Shown here piece by piece: positions 32,328-33,089 of a stretch of 33,089 nucleotides of DNA. The notes below the pieces were generated by a model. The model was not told the origin of the DNA, made no database searches, and was given only the letters and a program-made list of their open reading frames with translations. Numbering within the stretch: the stretch's first letter is position 1; each line of letters opens with the position of its first letter. The position numbers were made by a program, and so were the translations under genes. The DNA is from JAFHCF01 sp048497495 (GTDB taxonomy: Bacteria; Pseudomonadota; Alphaproteobacteria; Rhizobiales; Ancalomicrobiaceae): the NCBI GenBank assembly GCA_048497495.1, contig JAFHCF010000021.1:1-33089 (forward strand), given 5' to 3'.

Positions 32328-33089
32328 GCCGACGAAGACCACGCCCGGAACCTCGGTAACGAAGCCGGCGACGATCCGCTGCGCCGTCTACACCCGCAAG
32401 TCTTCCGAGGAAGGGTTGGAACAGAGCTTCAACTCGCTCGACGCCCAGCGCGAGGCCTGCGAGGCCTATGTCGCCAGCCAGAAGTCGGAAGGGTGGGTCG
32501 TCCTGCCGCAGATGTACGACGACGGCGGCATTTCGGGCGGCACCATGGACCGGCCGGCGCTCCAGCGCCTCCTCTCGGACATCGAGGCCGGGCTCATCGA
32601 CACGGTCGTCGTCTACAAGGTCGACCGCCTCACCCGCTCGCTCGGCGACTTCGCCAAGATCGTCGAGGTGTTCGACGAGGCCTCCGTCTCCTTCGTCTCG
32701 GTGACCCAGTCCTTCAACACCACGACGTCGATGGGCCGGCTGACCCTCAACATGCTGCTGTCCTTCGCCCAGTTCGAGCGCGAGGTCACCGGCGAGCGCA
32801 TCCGCGACAAGATCGCCGCCTCGAAGGCCAAGGGGATGTGGATGGGCGGGCGACCGCCGCTCGGCTACGAGGCCCGTGACCGAAAGCTCGAGATCATCGA
32901 GGCAGAGGCCGAGACGGTCCGCCACATCTTCCGCCGTTACGCCGAACTCGGATCGGTGTTCGATCTTCGCGATGAACTCGCCGCCAGCGAGATCACCGCC
33001 AAGCGCCACGTCTCGGTCGCCGGCAACGTCACCGGCGGCGGAGCATTCGGTCGCGGGGCGCTCTACCACCTGCTGCAGAACCGGCTCTA
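32320..33089 (+). CDS. Large serine recombinase, N-terminal part (continues past window)
   Basis: The first ~256 residues of a large serine recombinase. The catalytic resolvase domain shows the nucleophile Ser28 in VYTRKSSEEG, then SLDAQREACEAY, YDDGGISGGTMDRPALQRLL, VVYKVDRLTRSLGDFAKIVE and FAQFEREVTGERIRDKIAASKAKG. The recombinase domain follows (GMWMGGRPPLGYEA) and is cut by the window end. These enzymes integrate or excise prophages and elements by strand exchange with a 5' phosphoserine. The C-terminal end of a related enzyme lies at 7325-7992. Confidence 0.9.
   Translation, partial: MRKPTKTTPGTSVTKPATIRCAVYTRKSSEEGLEQSFNSLDAQREACEAYVASQKSEGWVVLPQMYDDGGISGGTMDRPALQRLLSDIEAGLIDTVVVYKVDRLTRSLGDFAKIVEVFDEASVSFVSVTQSFNTTTSMGRLTLNMLLSFAQFEREVTGERIRDKIAASKAKGMWMGGRPPLGYEARDRKLEIIEAEAETVRHIFRRYAELGSVFDLRDELAASEITAKRHVSVAGNVTGGGAFGRGALYHLLQNRL

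Overview
The window is high-GC DNA (roughly two thirds G+C in the metabolic genes) with dense ATGA-type gene overlaps and gene families typical of Alphaproteobacteria. A Hyphomicrobiales-like or Rhodospirillales-like host is my inference; there is no rRNA or tRNA here to prove it.

Layout. (1) 1-4976: the end of an opine/cyanide-oxidase-like flavoenzyme operon (HcnB-like end, HcnC-like whole gene), facing a minus-strand block of a GNAT acetyltransferase, a LysR regulator, a cupin protein and the last 256 codons of aspartate ammonia-lyase (aspA). (2) 4977-7992: an insertion-sequence scrapyard. An apparently complete IS3-family element cut aspA. It abuts two overlapping fragments of a second IS3-type element, then the frameshifted C-terminal part of a large serine recombinase. 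(3) 7993-8862: non-coding, with repeated short motifs. (4) 8863-13830: an anaerobic glycerol-3-phosphate dehydrogenase operon (GlpC-like, glpA, glpB). glpB is broken: its first 330 codons lie on the plus strand, its last ~69 codons lie 0.9 kb away in inverse orientation, and a truncated TIR-domain gene plus debris sit between. (5) 13804-21670: a lower-GC accessory island that looks like a defence island. It holds a HEPN-like gene overlapping a nuclease/STAND-type ATPase gene, an orphan gene, and a tight four-gene operon of an unknown 183-aa protein, a QueC/QatC-like enzyme, an XRE-ImmA/IrrE regulator-protease and a PIN-domain protein. (6) 22031-29689: a peptide-uptake operon (winged-helix regulator, fused DppD-DppF-type ATPase, binding protein, two permeases, M14 carboxypeptidase). 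(7) 29975-33089: a second mobile region with a small tyrosine recombinase, a conserved hypothetical, and a DUF3489-DUF2924-serine recombinase cassette that runs off the window.

Working together. The glp genes would oxidise glycerol-3-phosphate and feed electrons through Fe-S centres, but the operon is probably damaged. The peptide operon would import oligopeptides and trim them in the cytoplasm. The most interesting part is the QueC-like/XRE-ImmA/PIN operon. No queuosine-pathway gene lies nearby. The promoter carries a palindrome overlapping the -35 box plus a second near-copy three helical turns downstream, the layout of an autoregulated toxin-antitoxin or phage-defence operon. I did not recognise this exact gene set as a named system.
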